From NCBI RefSeq assembly GCF_900167905.1, contig NZ_FUYZ01000003.1, positions 310,001 through 374,000 of the forward strand: a stretch of DNA of 64,000 nucleotides. Reading direction: 5' to 3'. Below, in pieces: positions 62,581 through 64,000 of this stretch. The notes beneath the pieces were generated by a model. The model was not told the origin of the DNA. It was given only the letters and a program-made list of their open reading frames with translations, and made no database searches. A program made the position numbers and the translations under genes. Each line of letters starts with the position of its first letter. Position 1 is the stretch's first letter. The stretch comes from Soonwooa buanensis. GTDB lineage: Bacteria; Bacteroidota; Bacteroidia; Flavobacteriales; Weeksellaceae.

Positions 62581-62680
62581 AATTCTAAAATCGACTCACA
62601 ATTCCCCAATGGATTTTGGTTTCAGAAAATTTAAAAGGATTCCCGAATTGATTTCCATTTGAGATTTGGAAACTCATCAA
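62581..62680. repeat. Right direct repeat: genuine 3' end of Omp85-type gene
   Basis: The segment matching 59376-59475 (97 of 100 bases identical, no gaps). It spans four bases after the stop and the last 32 codons of the surface-antigen gene. The two copies are in direct orientation 3205 bases apart and bracket the LRR gene. Confidence 0.9.
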
Positions 62681-64000
62681 ACCAACGGGCAGAAAGAAAT
62701 TAAAACCCAATCCCAAACTGTAAAGACTTGGACTGGCATTCAGACTTTTGTTGGACATTGTACCATATTGTGCGAAAACATCAAAGAAAGCTTGATCGTT
62801 GACGAGATAACGATATTCGGCGCCACCAAAGGCATAGAAGTCGCTGACCAAACTTAATTCGTTAAAACCTCGCATCGAATTCCAACCACCGAATCTAAAA
62901 AGTTCGTTGACGGACAAATCGTTTTTTGCCGATAACAAAGCCGATTCACCGCGAAGATTCAGATAATGATTTCCTTTTAGATGAAAATTATGTTCGCCTG
63001 AAACAAAGTAACGCAATTGGTTAACCGAGAGATTGGTTTTATCGTAATTACTTTTAATAAAATCAACTTCTGCTCGGATATTTGTATTGTAAATAAACAA
63101 CGGAATCTCGCTTCCAGATTGATATTGATACCAAATACCAACACCTTTTTTCGTGAAATCTTGCGCCTGTGTGTACAACGAATCTAGAACGGCTGACGAT
63201 TCAAAAGTCCCTCGAAGTCCAATTTTTTGATTCTGTGATAAATGTAAATACAATGCAGGACGGAATTTCACCGTTGCAAAAGTCGAATCTTGTCGATAGA
63301 TATTAACGCCAACATTAACGCCGACATTCGATTTAAAAGTGTACGGAATATCGGTTTGCAAATCAAAAGTTTGACCTTTGTCAGGATTGCGTTGCCAGTA
63401 AAGACTAATGCTTTCAAAACCGTTGAACATATTACGAAGCGCAATATTAATCGTTCCGTTAAAAGTGAATTTCTCAGTTTTATCGTTTCCAAAACCTAAC
63501 ATTCCGTCAAAATTGTTGACACGTTTTTTTTGAAGAAAAAGATAAATTTGCGTAGAATCTTTCGTGAACAAAGTTTGTGGTGGCTTTTCCAAACTTACAA
63601 AAGTGTGACCTTGCAGATCTTTGTTAATGGCGACAAGGTTTTTGTCATCGTAGACTTTCCCGAGATAGGCTTTTTCTAGATTTTTAACAAAACGTTTTGG
63701 GACGCGCTCGTAACCGCGAACAACAAAAGAATTGATGCGTCGCTGTTGCGCAGGTACCACCGAAATTTCTATCGTTGGTTTATCGTTTTTAATCTCAACA
63801 AATTTTGTCTTAACACGATTAAACGCAAAACCTTTGTCTCTATATTTTTGATTAATTTTTAGCTTTAAAGAATCCAAATTTTTCACATAAATCTCTTTTG
63901 GATAATTGAATTCTTTTTGCAAACTATCCGAAAATTTAACTTGCGCTTGGTTAAAGTTGGGACCTTTGTCGTAATAGATTTCGGTGTGTTGGTCTTTGTT
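62585..64000 (-). CDS. Omp85/TamA-type surface antigen, 5' part outside window
   Basis: The frame is open to the right edge (471 visible residues), so the start is outside. The visible N-terminal part contains POTRA-like segments (YRDKGFAFNRVKTKFVEIKN, RRINSFVVRGYERVPKRFV), and a beta-barrel follows from about the KRVNNFDGMLGFGNDKTEK segment. The loop-6-type motif is FGGWNSMRGFNEL. It ends in HWGIVSRF with the terminal Phe needed for barrel recognition. Such proteins transport or insert envelope proteins. It is distinct from bamA at 32981. Its last 32 codons are duplicated beyond the LRR gene. Confidence 0.88.
   Translation of the reverse strand, partial: NKDQHTEIYYDKGPNFNQAQVKFSDSLQKEFNYPKEIYVKNLDSLKLKINQKYRDKGFAFNRVKTKFVEIKNDKPTIEISVVPAQQRRINSFVVRGYERVPKRFVKNLEKAYLGKVYDDKNLVAINKDLQGHTFVSLEKPPQTLFTKDSTQIYLFLQKKRVNNFDGMLGFGNDKTEKFTFNGTINIALRNMFNGFESISLYWQRNPDKGQTFDLQTDIPYTFKSNVGVNVGVNIYRQDSTFATVKFRPALYLHLSQNQKIGLRGTFESSAVLDSLYTQAQDFTKKGVGIWYQYQSGSEIPLFIYNTNIRAEVDFIKSNYDKTNLSVNQLRYFVSGEHNFHLKGNHYLNLRGESALLSAKNDLSVNELFRFGGWNSMRGFNELSLVSDFYAFGGAEYRYLVNDQAFFDVFAQYGTMSNKSLNASPSLYSLGLGFNFFLPVGLMSFQISNGNQFGNPFKFSETKIHWGIVSRF

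Overview
This window comes from an AT-rich Bacteroidota chromosome, most likely a flavobacterium of the Weeksellaceae / Chryseobacterium group. The evidence is TAnnTTTG-type promoter boxes, little Shine-Dalgarno signal, several TonB-dependent receptors, type IX secretion (T9SS) C-terminal tails, MDP-like phage-collar proteins, a two-module Nfu scaffold, a DUF6089-uppS-bamA-ompH-ompH envelope operon and HTH-fused Pif1 helicase. It reads as ordinary chromosome with a few accessory spots. No rRNA, tRNA, CRISPR array, transposase or prophage was seen.

Layout. 1-5.75 kb: two related outer-membrane receptors on the minus strand (the first cut by the window edge) around a membrane-bound TPR-AraC regulator. 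5.9-9.9 kb: a LytS/LytTR-type kinase and regulator, an ECF-like sigma factor with a small membrane protein starting one base after its stop, another small membrane protein and an Hsp20 chaperone, punctuated by REP-like repeats. 10-15.3 kb: two different aconitases (AcnA type and AcnB) side by side. 15.6-18.3 kb: a DUF2752 protein behind a perfect palindrome, then a TPP riboswitch controlling a probable thiamine receptor. 18.4-24.4 kb: HU-CCDC81-like protein, thioesterase, 2-hydroxyacid dehydrogenase, serine-hydrolase lipoprotein, Ig-like lipoprotein and a haem-binding protein. 24.4-31.2 kb: an arginase-fold protein that seems to lack its metal site, then a polysaccharide export set (GT2, MraY/WecA-like, Wza-like, Wzc-like kinase with a (Gly-Tyr)11 tail). 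31.4-38.9 kb: outer membrane biogenesis operon and a thioesterase / RfbD / exported-protein operon. 39-42.1 kb: minus-strand ruvC, pif1-like helicase and a membrane protein. 42.2-51.8 kb: M16 peptidase, a BamE-like protein, ferrochelatase, NifU-like scaffold, gamma carbonic anhydrase, BrkB-like and DUF4407 proteins. 51.9-54.4 kb: three tandem secreted phage-collar proteins plus a T9SS cargo. 54.6-59.3 kb: a lipoprotein, guaB and two tandem TPR-TM-LuxR regulators. 59.4-64 kb: a large leucine-rich-repeat T9SS protein broken by a one-base frameshift, lying between two 100-bp direct repeats, one of which is the 3' end of an Omp85-type gene that leaves the window.

The accessory signals most worth attention are the frameshifted LRR protein with EF-hand-like loops inside its direct-repeat bracket, the MDP-like trio, the (Gly-Tyr)11 tail on the tyrosine kinase, the sigma factor with a possible non-classical anti-sigma partner, the pseudo-arginase, and several families of intergenic hairpin repeats. 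All functional calls rest on reading motifs by eye. No database search was run.
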